In this document: piece by piece, positions 54,319 through 64,000 of the stretch
Position numbering within the stretch: position 1 is the stretch's first letter
Layout: every line of letters begins with the position of its first letter
DNA from: Piliocolobus tephrosceles
Lineage: Eukaryota; Chordata; Mammalia; Primates; Cercopithecidae
Assembly (NCBI RefSeq): GCF_002776525.5
Contig: NC_045439.1
Coordinates: 123,012,563 to 123,076,562, forward strand
Direction: 5' to 3'
DNA: 64,000 nt
The notes under the pieces: model-generated
The model's database searches: none
What the model saw: only the letters and a program-made list of their open reading frames with translations
What the model was told of the DNA's origin: nothing
Program-made: the position numbers and the translations under genes

Positions 54319-55464
54319 AAAAGACTAGTCAAATGCTTTTTCAAGTTTATGTAATAAGTAAAATCTTTAACAAGTAAACTTGCTTTAAAATTACCGGTAA
54401 AGTACTATTAGAAATACCTAAAGAATTGCCAGCATACACTTTGTTTGCATTTATTAATCAAGCAAATTTCATACTCATCCCTGCCAAATACTGTGAGATG
54501 TCAAAATTTGGCATAGAGATTACAAAGCTATAAACCCAGGCCAAAGCAGAGTGATCTATGCTTGTGTAATTTTTAATAAGTAAGACATTGATACGGGTTT
54601 AATAAAAATAGCTGCATTTTGAATCTAATAAGATTGCCATAACTTCTAAACCTGTGGCTTTAGGCAGTCTGGTCCACAGACAATAAGGAGGTTTGTTTTG
54701 GGAAAGGATAGTTATTGTCTTTGTTTCAAAGCAAAACTATAAATTCAGTTCCTTCCCAAAATTAGTTCAACCTATGTCCAGGAATGAACAAGGACAGCTT
54801 GGAGGTTAAGAGCAATATGGAGTCAGTTAAGTCAAATCTTTTTTCACTGTCTCAGTTATAATTTTGCAATGGCAGTTTCATAGTTTTAAATCATGAGTCA
54901 CAGTTTTCATAAATAATCTAGGTAAAAAATTAAAATAATTAGGTAAATGTAATGGGATAAATACTTGTAGACAAACTGGTCATAATTTAGAAATAAAGTT
55001 AAATTAAATAATAGGTATTTTATTATTTGGGTATTTTCCAATAAATATATATTGTAGGAAAACATTCTTGCTTTAAAAAAAAAAAAAGGTGTCCTTTTCT
55101 AGAAAAAAGATGAGAAATTTTTATCTAATTCAAAGCTTATTTAAAGGTTATGTATAAAACAAGGTAAAAGGAACCAGGAAATAAAAACAGATGTAAAATA
55201 AAAATAAAGAGTTTTTTTGTGTGTGTGGTAAGAAAACTTAAAGAGAAATAATTGTATATGAGAAAGAATCTTATATAGTAAATTTTTAGTCCTAAAATAA
55301 AATGACTGGTTGTTTAAGAAGGAGGGATGTTCAGGACAAACCAGAAAGTCCAAATATTATTATTAAATTTTGGTTTGCTTAGGGAAAAAACCGAGATAAA
55401 ACATGTTTTTAAACTAAGGTATTACATCCATGTATCTTTCTATATGTGCTTTTAGAGTCCTTGT

Positions 55465-56622
55465 TGACCTCTACATGGAAAAGTACAAAACACTGCTGAG
55501 AGAAATCATAGATGACAGAAACAAATGGAAACATACCCCATGCTCATGGATGGGTAGAATCAATATTGTGAAAATAGCCATACTGCCAAAAGCAATCTAC
55601 AAATTCAACACAATCCCCATCAAAATACCACCATCATTCTTCACAGAATTAGAAAAAACAATTCTAAACTTTATATGGAATGAAAAAAGTGCCTGCATAG
55701 CCAAAGCAAGACTAAACAAAAAGGACAAATCTGGCGGTATCACACTAACTGATTTCAAACTATACTATAAGGTCATAGTCAACAAAACAGCATGGTACTG
55801 GTATAAAAATAGGCACATACAATGTGCCAATGGAACAGAATAGAGAATCCAGAAATAAACCTAAATACTTGCAGCCAACTGATCTTTGACAAAGCAAACA
55901 AAAACATAAAGTGGGGAAAGGACACTTTTTAATAAATGGTGCTGGGATAATTGGCTAGCCACAGGTAGGAGAATGAAACTAGATCCTCATCTCTCACCTT
56001 ATACAAAAATCAACTCCAGATGGATTAAGGACTTAAACCTAAGACCTGAAACTATAAAAACTCTAGAAGATAATATTGGAAAAATGCTTCTAGACATTGG
56101 CTTAGGCAAGGATTTCAAGACCAAGGACCCAAAAGCAAATGTAATAAAAACAAAGATAAATATTGGGACTTAATTAAACTAAAGAGCTTTTTTTGCACGA
56201 CAAAAGGAACAGTCAGCAGAGTAAACAGACAACCCACAGAATAGGAGAAAATCTTCACAATCTATCCATCTGACAAAGGACTAATACCCAGAATCTACAA
56301 TGAACTCAAACAAATCAGTAAAAGAAAAACAATCCCATCAAAAAGTGGGCTAAGGACATGAATGGACAATTCTCAAAAGAAGATATATAAATGGCCAACA
56401 AACGTATGCTCAACATCACTAATGATCTGGGAAATGCACATAAAAACCACAATGCAATACCACCTTACTCCTGCAAGAATGGCTATAATCAAAAAATCAA
56501 AAAACAGTAGATGTTGGCATGGATACGGTGATCAGGGAACACTTCTACACTGCTGGTGGTAACATAAACTAGTACAACTGCTAGGGAAAACCGTGTGGAG
56601 ATTCCTTAAAGAACTAAAAGTA
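55465..56622 (+). mobile_element. L1 ORF2 3' region (L1P-type), lacking its 3' UTR
   Basis: From 'ttgacctctacatggaaaag' to 'gattccttaaagaactaaaa'. One open stretch (55430-55843) still reads as the end of the reverse-transcriptase region; downstream parts are broken. It stops at the Alu at 56623 with no tail beyond, so its 3' end has been lost. Confidence 0.83.
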
Positions 56623-56918
56623 AGGCCAGCCACGGTGGCTCATGCTTGTAATCTCAGCACTTTGGGAGGCTGAGGCAGGTGGATCACATGAGGTCAGGAG
56701 TTCAACACCAGCCTGACCAACATGGTGAAACCCCAGCTCTACTGAAATTACAAAAATTAGCCAGACATGGTGGCACATACCTGTAATCCCATCTACTTGG
56801 GAGGCTGAGGCATGTGAATCACTTGAACCCAGGAAGGGGAGGTTGCAGTGAGCCAAGATCATGCCATTGCACTCTACCGTGGGTAACAGACAAGAATCTC
56901 TCTCAAAAAAAAAAAGGT
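56623..56918 (+). mobile_element. AluS-like
   Basis: Ends in an A-run and 'ggtgggggagagg'. It sits exactly where the L1 stops. Confidence 0.86.
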
Positions 56919-57390
56919 GGGGGAGAGGAAATTCAGCCACTCGTACATGTTTGATAGCACAAATTCACGGCTGGACTCAGCTTTAAAATCTTATCTGAGA
57001 TTCCTCCTATGGAACAAAGTTTCATCAAAGCCCATTTAAAAGCCTATATAAAAAATAATTATTCTTGCTGCACTGTATACAAATAATTAGGCCAAACATA
57101 ATAAGCAAACCAGTCCTACCATGATTTGTCTTTAGTAAAATGGGAAACTAGACAGAGAAAAAAATATATATGTTTTAAGATGATAGTACACTTGTTGTTA
57201 GAGTCTAGTCTTGCCTAAGTTTTTTTTGTTTGTTTGTTTGTTTGTTTATGTTCTACAGTTTGGGCTGAATTCTAATTGTTTCTTGGTTACAAGTCTTCAA
57301 AATAATGTTTTCAACTTTTTTCTTTTTTTCCTTCTTTTTTTTTCCCCATTTTTCCTAATTAGGAGTCACCGAAAACTAAGCTGTGTTTTC

Positions 57391-57695
57391 GTTTTTTTTT
57401 TTTTTTTTTTTTTTTGAGGCGGAGTCTTGCTCTGTCGCCTGGACTGGAGTGCAGTGGCCGGATCTCAGCTCACTGCAAGCTCCGCCTCCCGGGTTTACGC
57501 CATTCTCCTGCCTCAGCCTCCCGAGTAGCTGAGACTACAGGCGCCTGCCACCTCGCCCAGCTAGTTTTTGTATTTTTAGTAGAGACAGGGTTTCACCGTG
57601 TTAGCCAGGATGGTCTCAATCTCCTGACCTAGTGATCCGCCCGTCTCGGCCTCCCAAAGTGCTGGGATTACAGGCTTGAGCCACCGTGCCCGGCC
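57391..57695 (-). mobile_element. AluY, Old World monkey-type
   Basis: Perfect AGCTGTGTTTTC at 57379-57390 and 57696-57707. Confidence 0.93.
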
Positions 57696-57867
57696 AGCTG
57701 TGTTTTCTTAAAGCTCTGCGAACTGAAACTAAACAACTTAAACTTCAGAAGAAAATAACAGCAACATATTTACATACATAAGCCACTTTCATACCTGCCT
57801 GCTGACTATAGACTTCAGAGAAATGTGGCCTATATAGATTTTCCAGGAGTGTTCTTTTGTTTGTTGT

Positions 57868-58113
57868 ATATCACCTATCTGTGACCTGGTAGCCCCCTCC
57901 CCACTTCAAGTCTTCCTGCCTTTCCAGACTGAACCAATGTACTTCTTACATACTGATTGATGTCTCATGCCTCCCTAAAATGTATTAGTTTTATGCCCCA
58001 ACCACTTTGGGCACAAGTCTTCAGGACTTCCTGAGGCTGTCACGGACATATGTCCCCAACCTTGGCAAAATAAACAATTAACTGAGACCTGTTTCAAATT
58101 TTCGGAGTTCACA
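57868..58113 (+). mobile_element. ERV1-type LTR (copy 3), 5'-truncated
   Basis: Matches the second half of copies 1 and 2 from 'cacctatctgtgacctgg' to TTCACA. Its TATA region is partly deleted ('aaaatgtattagttttatgc'), and a few bases are missing near 'aaataaacaattaactg'. Confidence 0.8.
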
Positions 58114-58506
58114 TTATTTTGAAACCAAAATCTGGACACAGGATGTGCCCATTGCTATGGGGTGTGATTGCCTCTAGGCCCTCTCAGTGGACAGCGTGAG
58201 GTATAGCATTAGGTAATATTTGTGTGTATACCAACTCATGTATATACACATATTTCTGTCTATATATATACCAAGCTAGCTAACCAACTCTAATCCAGTA
58301 CCCAAGGGCTCATTCTATTTTTCCCTCCTTGCTTATGTTACTTCTCTTTCTCATAGTGAAAACCCTGCCTCCCAAAATCCACTATACATTTACTTATTTG
58401 TTCAGCCCCAGTATACATGTAAAGCCTTTTGACAACTATTAACCCATATACCATGAGAAACAAACTTACCAGCTAGAGTACAGTGTTTACACGCAGTGTG
58501 GACCTT
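58114..58506. other. Sequence right of the ERV remnant, no gene
   Basis: Includes a short TATA-rich stretch near 58255-58275. Its relation to the ERV is unclear. Confidence 0.35.
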
Positions 58507-58797
58507 TTTTTTTTTTTTTAGACAGAGTTTCGCTCTTGTTTTCTGACTGTAGTGCCATGGTGCAATCTTGGCTCGCTACAACCTCTGCTTCCCAGGTTCA
58601 AGCGATTCTCCTGCTTCAGCCTCCCTAGTAGCTGGGATTACAGGTACCCGCCACCACGCCCAGCTAGTATTTTTTATTTTTAGTAGAGATGGGGGTTTCA
58701 CTATGCTGGCCAGGCTGGTCTCCTGACCTCAGGTGATCCACCCACCTCAGCCTCCCAGAGTGATGGGATTTCAGGCATGAGCCACCACGCTTGGCTC
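58507..58797 (-). mobile_element. AluS-like
   Basis: Short deletion in the right arm ('gtctcctgacctcagg'). Confidence 0.86.
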
Positions 58798-58799
58798 CA

Positions 58800-59165
58800 G
58801 TATGTGGACCTTTTTTGATATTTGAAGATATTTGATTATAAACTGGATATTAGTTGATACCAATGGAATTGTTAATTTCATTAGGTGTGATAATAGCCTT
58901 GAGTTATGTAAGACAATTTCATAATTTTTTTCAGAGGTGTTTACTGAGATATGTGGGGATGAAATAGCATGATGTCTGTAGTTATTTTTTAAACATTTCA
59001 GTAAAGAAGACAAGACATAGAAGGGGGAAATAGGTAGATAAAACAACATAGCAAAATCTTGATAATTGTAGAATCTGGGTGAAGATTCTGATATGTGAGA
59101 GTTCATTGTATTATTCTCTCTCCTTTGGGGAATGTTTGAAATTCTTTATTATACAATATTTTGTA
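58800..59165 (+). mobile_element. Ancient L1M 3'-end-like sequence
   Basis: 'agaatctgggtgaagattctg...gttcattgtattattctct...gtttgaaattctttattata' is a typical L1M 3' UTR series. Confidence 0.6.
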
Positions 59166-59580
59166 TTATTTTAAAATTATATTTGCTTTTTAAAATAATT
59201 TTTGATTTACTTATTTAATTATATTTACTTTTAAAATAGGCAAATTAGTGAAAATTCAAAAGCTATCAAAAGGCTTGCAATAAATAATTAGTCTTCGTTT
59301 TTCCTCTGTTCTCAGTCACCAAATTTTCACTTCCAAAGGTCATTAATAGTACTAGTTCTTGTGTATCTTTCCACAGATCATTTGCATATTGCAAATATCT
59401 ACATATATTCCATTTTTACACACACAAATGGTAACCAATTTTATATCTTGTTCTAGACCTCTTTTAAAACATTCCATTTATAATTTCAGGCATACAGAAA
59501 AGTACAAATGTAGAACAAAGAATTTTGGGCTGTCCAAGCACAGTGGTGTTTACAACTAATTGAGCACAACCATTTATAGA
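59166..59580. other. AT-rich sequence, no gene
   Basis: Possibly more ancient L1; short open frames only. Confidence 0.35.
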
Positions 59581-59582
59581 TT

Positions 59583-59615
<33 letters not shown>

Positions 59616-59766
59616 AGACAGGATATAACTCTGTCACCCAGGCTAGAGCAAAGTGGCATGATCACGGCTCACTGCAGTCTGTGCCTCCTGGGCTCATGCA
59701 ATCCTCCCACTCCAGCCTCCCAAGTTGCTGGGACTACAGGTGCACATCACCATGCCAGGCTAATTT
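59581..59766 (-). mobile_element. Older Alu, part 1
   Basis: Split in its middle linker; resumes at 60074 after the inserted Alu. Confidence 0.82.
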
Positions 59767-60073
59767 TTTGTTTGTTTGTTTGTTTTTAAGACAGAATGTT
59801 GCTCTTGTCACCCAGGCTGAAGTGCAATGGCGTGATTTCAGCTCACTGCAATCTCCACCTCCTGGGTTCAAGCAATTCTCCTGTCTCAGCTTCCCAAGTA
59901 GCAGGGATTACAGGTGCCCGCCACCACTCCCAGCTAATTTTTGTATTTTAAGTAGAGGCAGGGTTTTGCCATGTTGGCCAGGCATGTTGGTCTGAAACTC
60001 CTGGCCTCAGGTGATCCACCCACCTGGGCCTCCCGAAGTGCTGGTATTACAGACGTGAGCCACCGCGTCTGGC
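59767..60073 (-). mobile_element. AluS-like, inserted in the linker of an older Alu
   Basis: CCAGGCTAATTT at 59755-59766 and 60074-60085. Confidence 0.92.
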
Positions 60074-60228
60074 CCAGGCTAATTTAAAAAAAAATTTTTT
60101 TTTTCTTTGTAGAGATGGTGAGGATCTCCCTAGGTTGTCCAGGCTGGTCTTGAACTCCTGGACTCAAGCAGTCCTTTCCCCTCAGCTTCGCAAAGTGCTA
60201 GGATTACAGGTGTGAGCCACGGCACCCT
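60074..60228 (-). mobile_element. Older Alu, part 2
   Basis: 'gtagagatggtgaggatctcc' to 'gagccacggcaccctgacc'. Confidence 0.8.
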
Positions 60229-60625
60229 GACCCCTCTTACAGATTTCCTTGTTCTTTCTCCATTCCTATTGTTTGACTTGACTAGCAAAAAAAAAAAAAA
60301 AAAAAAAACAAAGAAAAGAAAAAGAATTCCTGTTTACCGTAATCCAGATTCTCCAAATGTTATTTTACCATCTTTGCTTTGTTATTCTCTCTCCATTATT
60401 GTTTTCTTCTGTATTATTTGAGACTAAGTTGCAGACATAATGCTCTGTTACCCCTAAATACTTTAGTGTGTACTTCCTAGAAACAAGGACATTCTCTTAC
60501 ATAAGCAGAGTTCAGTTATTGAAATCAAGAAATTAACATTGATATTGCATTGTCTAATCTAGAAACTTTATGCAAATTTTGTCAATTTTCCCACAAATAT
60601 CCTTTGTAGAATAAGAGAGGGACCA
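60229..60625. other. Sequence with no recognised gene
   Basis: Contains a 23-base A-run at 60285-60308. It may include ancient L1. Confidence 0.35.
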
Positions 60626-60626
60626 G

Positions 60627-60940
60627 GTGCAGTGACTCACACCTGTAATCCCAGCACTTTGGGAGGCCCAGGCGGGCGGATCACAAGGTCAGGAGATAGA
60701 GACAATCCTGGCTAACACACGGTGAAACCTCGTCTGTACTAAAAATACAAAATAATTAGCTGGGCATGGTGGTGGGTGCCTGTTGTCTCAGCTACTCGGG
60801 AAGCTGAGGCAGGAGAATGGCACGAACCCGGGAGGCAGAGCTGACAGTGAGCCGAGATTGTGCCACTGCAATCCAGCCTCGGCGACAGAGCAAGACTCCG
60901 TCTCAACAAAAAAAAGAAAAGAAAAAGAAAAAGAGAGAGA
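60627..60940 (+). mobile_element. AluY/S-like
   Basis: Ends in a GAAAA/GA-rich tail; 'taacacacggtgaaacc' has a two-base insertion. Confidence 0.87.
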
Positions 60941-61023
60941 GAAAAGAAGTATTTTCTCTATCCAGAATCATGTTGCATTTAGTTGTTAAAAAAGATTAAA
61001 ACACACGTTTATAAAGTATTGTT

Positions 61024-61026
61024 ATT

Positions 61027-61065
<39 letters not shown>

Positions 61066-61069
61066 TTTT
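61024..61069 (+). repeat. (TTTA)n microsatellite
   Basis: About 11 TTTA units forming the tail of the following minus-strand Alu. Confidence 0.92.
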
Positions 61070-61348
61070 GAAACAGAGTCGCTTTGTCGCCCAGACTAGA
61101 GTGCAGTGGCACATTCTTGGTTCACTGCAACCTCCGCCTCCCAGGTTCAAGCAATTTTCCTGCCTCAGCCTCCCAAGTAGCTATAGTACAGGCACTCACC
61201 ACCACACCCGGCTAATTTTTGTATTTTTAGTAGAGACGGGGTTTCACCATGTTGGCCAGGCTAGTCTCGAACTCCTGACCTCAAGTGATCAACCCTCCAC
61301 GGCTTCCCAAAGTGTTAGGATTACAGGCATGAGCCACTGTGCCCGGCC
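61070..61348 (-). mobile_element. AluS-like
   Basis: From 'gaaacagagtcgctttgtcg' to 'gtgcccggcc'. Confidence 0.86.
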
Positions 61349-61469
61349 ACAAATAATCTTAAAAGAAATGAAAATTTCTGTAATTATACCTTTTAGACTA
61401 AATTCCTAGATAACGTGGAACATTATCTAAAGGTAATCTAAAATTTCCTTTTGGTAGTATCAAGACAGG

Positions 61470-61533
61470 TAATCCGCCCGCCTTGGCCTCCCAAAGTGCT
61501 GGGATTACAGGTGTGAGCCACCACACCCAGCCA
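61470..61533 (-). mobile_element. Alu terminal fragment
   Basis: Only 'gtaatccgcccgccttggcc...ccacacccagcc' remains, a very short 5'-end piece. Confidence 0.78.
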
Positions 61534-62260
61534 CATGTTTATAAATCAGAAACTGAAAGCCCATCACCTCTGATCTTATTCCCCAAAGACAAACATGGTT
61601 GACAGCCTTCGTATAAATCCTCCCAGAATTTCTTTCAATGCATATACCAACACACAACATACATATATATTATATACACTTAAACTAAAATGTGGTATTA
61701 TACATAATATCTGTAATTTATTTAGTAGATAGTTCATTTTTATCTTTATACATAGTTCTTGTCAAAAGTTATCTGATTAATTACACCTTAATTTAATTAA
61801 TCTATCCCATATTGATGTACTTATAGAGTGTTTCCAATTTTTAATTATTGTAATAACTGCTGTAATAAACATCTTTATCCATTTATCTTTGAGCACTCAT
61901 GCAATTATATGTAAAAGTAATTTTCTGGAAGTACAGTTGTTCGTTGATTATACACAGTTTGTAACTATATCTTGAATCCATTTCTTTCCCTTTTTGCCAC
62001 TCTTGCTTTACTTCAGTCCTTCTTTATTCCTTGCTTTGATTAATTGCCTCTTTAAAATTACCCAACATTTTAAAGACAACTTAATGAGCATGGCACTAAA
62101 CTCTTCATAATCTACATTTCTTTTTGCACCTCTCAATATTTGGTAAAAGGCTTTACCAAACTTCAGTCACATTAAATTTAAATCATGCTGTCTCACCCGT
62201 GTGTCTCTGTGCACGTGATTTCCCTTTGCTTGGCATATTCTCCTTATTAACCATTTTTTT
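61534..62260. other. Ancient repeat-like sequence (L1M/L2), no gene
   Basis: 61860-61960 and 62000-62255 hold L2-like wording ('tttgcttggcatattctcctt'). No coding potential seen. Confidence 0.45.
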
Positions 62261-62263
62261 TGT

Positions 62264-62395
62264 TTTTTTTGAGACAGAGTCTCACTCTGTGGCCCAAGCT
62301 GGAATGCAGTGGCGCCATCTCGGCTCCCCGCAACCTCTGCTTCCCAGGTTCAAGCGATTCTCTTGCCTCAGCCTCCCGAGTAGCTTAATTTTTGT
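62264..62395 (-). mobile_element. Older Alu, part 1
   Basis: Cut at the linker TAATTTTTGT; resumes at 62720. Confidence 0.83.
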
Positions 62396-62719
62396 ATTTT
62401 GTTTGTTTGTTTGTTTGTGTGTTTGTTTTTGAGATGGAGTCTCGCTCTGTCCCAGGCTGGAGTACAGTGGCATGATCTCTGCTCACTGCAACTGCCGCCT
62501 CCCAGGTTCAAGCAGTTCTCCTGCCTTGGCTTCCTGAGTAGCTGGGACTACAGGCGCATGCCACCACGCCTGGCTAATTTTTTTTTTTTTTTGTATTTTA
62601 GTAGAAACGGGGTTTCACCATGTTTCCCAGGCTGGTCTCGAACTCTTGAGCTCAGTCAATCCACCTGCCTCGGCCTCCCAAAGTGCTAGGATTATAGGAG
62701 TGAGCCACCTCACCCGGCC
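62396..62719 (-). mobile_element. AluS-like, inserted in the linker of an older Alu
   Basis: Perfect TAATTTTTGT at 62386-62395 and 62720-62729; GTTT-rich tail. Confidence 0.91.
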
Positions 62720-62850
62720 TAATTTTTGTGTTTTTAGTAGAGATGGAGTTTCACCCTGTTGGCCAGGCTGGTCTGAAACTCCTGACCTCAAGTGATCTGC
62801 CCACCTCGACCTTCCAAAGTTCTAGGATTACAGGCATGAGCCACCGTGAG
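62720..62850 (-). mobile_element. Older Alu, part 2
   Basis: 'gtgtttttagtagagatgg' to 'gagccaccgtgagc'. Confidence 0.82.
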
Positions 62851-63070
62851 CTTCTTGTAATAACTTCTATTCGTCCTTCCAGATTCAGCTCAGAAACCGC
62901 TTTCTCCAGATGCCTAGTCTAACCTGCCCATCTGAGGGGTGCTCCCCTAGTATCCTTTGCATACTGTAGCTTTTGCCTCACCGTGTTATAATTGCTCGCT
63001 AATTCTCTCTAACCAGACTGGGACTGTATCTTCATTTGGGAATTACCAACCATTCTAAGGTGTTGGCCAT
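62851..63070 (+). mobile_element. L2 3'-end-like sequence
   Basis: 'ccagattcagctcagaaacc...ctctaaccagactgggactgt' follows L2 3' ends. Confidence 0.6.
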
Positions 63071-63086
63071 GTAAAAGGTGCTTACA

Positions 63087-63385
63087 ACTAGGTGCAGTTA
63101 GCTCATGCCTGTAATCCCAGCACTTTGGGAGGCCAAGGTGGAAGGATCACTTGAGTCCAGGAGTTCAAGACCAGCCTGAGCAACATAGTGAGAACTCGCC
63201 TCTATAAAAAATAAACAAAATTAGCCGGGAGTGGCAGAGGGTACCTGTGGTTCCAGGTACTCAGGAGGCTGAGGTGGGAGGATCGCTTGAGTCTGGGAGA
63301 TTGAGGCTGTGGTGAGCCGAGATTGCACCACTGCACCCCAGCCTGTGTGACAGAGGGAGACAGTGTCTCAAAAAAGAAGGAGGGA
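63087..63385 (+). mobile_element. Alu (AluJ-like)
   Basis: Starts 'taggtgcagttagctcatgc'; tail of GAAA/GAGA purines to about 63422. Confidence 0.85.
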
Positions 63386-63599
63386 AACAAAGAAAAGAAA
63401 GAAAGAGAGACACAGAGAGAAAGGTTCTTAGAAATATTTGATGAATGATGGAATAGGAAAATAAATTATCAGGGAGAAAGTTACCCCACTTTCAGATGCA
63501 CTTTAGCACACTCACACAGGAATACATATCAAGGATGAAAGAAACTTGGGGACAAAATGAAGAAGATTGGTAGTTATGTGAAGTTGCCGGCACTGGGTA

Positions 63600-63775
63600 C
63601 CATAGGAAAAAGATTCATCTAACAATTAAATCATTCACTCAACAAATATTTCCCCAGCAAATGTCATGGACCAACCACCGTTTAAACCGCTGATAATAGT
63701 GTAAGGAAGAAGACAAAGTCCTGGCTCTCCTAGAGTTTACGTTCTTCTAGGGTTCTAGTGGGACAATTTTATCTA
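63600..63775 (+). mobile_element. L2-like fragment
   Basis: 'cattcactcaacaaatatttcc...ctcctagagtttacgttcttc' is L2-like. Confidence 0.6.
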
Positions 63776-64000
63776 AGCTCCCACAATATCTGAGGCACAA
63801 AGCTAGGTAGGGGTAGGGGTGGGATGTAAAGACATGCAACTCCTTCAGAAAGCTATTCCCTATTTGGGAATCCAAATATCTATACAATTTCACACACTAC
63901 AAAGTGAGAGTATGTAATAATTTCAGAAATATTAATTCATCCAGTCAACAAATAATACCATATTACAAATCAACAGTACATGGTAACAGATAGGGTTCTT

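Larger units (their letters stand above)
52723..57867 (+). mobile_element. Degenerate ERV1 internal region (leader side), no viral genes seen
   Basis: Between two related LTRs. 52723-53110 has leader-like repeats ('gagttttgcttgcttccaac' and 'gagctggcttccagcaggg'). 54780-54880 ('acaaggacagcttggaggtt') also recalls ERV internal sequence. The rest is AT-rich and unassigned. An L1 (55465-56622) and three Alus break it up. I find no open gag, pol or env frame, so it is a non-coding relic. Confidence 0.5.

Noticed and set aside
55430..55843. 137-codon open frame as a host gene
   Set aside because: It is the L1 ORF2 reverse-transcriptase C-terminal region in a truncated L1.
52723..57867. Retroviral gag, pol or env genes between the two LTRs
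   Set aside because: No open frame with viral motifs is visible; only leader-like and unassigned AT-rich sequence remains.
1..64000. CRISPR arrays, operons, tRNA or rRNA genes, prokaryotic mobile elements
   Set aside because: No direct-repeat/spacer pattern, no tRNA or rRNA cores and no dense coding; the repeat content is that of primate nuclear DNA.
25600..64000. Neighbouring genes expected near RNF212B in human
   Set aside because: I found no exon series right of the promoter that I could tie to a named gene; everything recognisable there is repeat or unassigned sequence.

Overview
This is a window of nuclear DNA from a primate. Nothing in it looks prokaryotic. About three quarters of it is dispersed repeats: by my reading some 75 Alu copies, several L1 elements, ERV LTRs, a hAT DNA transposon and ancient L2/MIR. 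Many of the youngest Alus share features I associate with Old World monkey AluY variants (for example 'gtggccggatctcagctc', 'cacctcgcccggct', 'gcttgagccaccg'), so a macaque- or baboon-like species is the best guess. Runs of N at 11241-11250, 22294-22303 and 42673-42772 mark a draft assembly.

The only functional protein gene I can support is the 5' part of RNF212B on the minus strand. It has a CpG-rich promoter and a non-coding first exon near 25311-25430, then coding exons at 22952-23051, 20225-20277, 19146-19220 and 1914-2029. The last exon ends in split-codon phase, and the gene continues beyond the left edge. The four exons join in frame with consensus splice sites. They encode an N-terminal C3HC4 RING finger followed by the start of a helical/coiled-coil region. 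RNF212B belongs to the Zip3/RNF212 family of meiotic crossover factors.

Layout. 1-25.4 kb is the RNF212B promoter, exons and introns; intron 4 (about 17 kb) is loaded with Alus, an ERV1-type LTR, a MaLR-like LTR, a U6 pseudogene, L1 3' ends and an unidentified small retrocopy. 25.6-30.6 kb is upstream DNA with Alus and a decayed hAT transposon. 30.6-50.1 kb is an L1-rich block, mostly minus-strand L1, with an RPL39 retrocopy nested in L1 nested in L1, a near-full-length old L1 (35.6-44.5 kb) and a THE1-type LTR. 50.1-58.1 kb holds three ERV-derived pieces: a GC-rich LTR inside an Alu, an LTR 3' fragment, and an LTR-internal-LTR remnant. 58.1-64 kb is Alus, an L1 3' end and L2.

I found no new gene system. 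The observations most worth checking are the unidentified retrocopy at 9569-9744, the LTR inside an Alu at 50187-50619, the RPL39 retrocopy with an intact ORF, repeated use of identical insertion sites by successive Alus, and an E2F-like site at the RNF212B start. Most long open frames elsewhere are Alu or L1 sequence.
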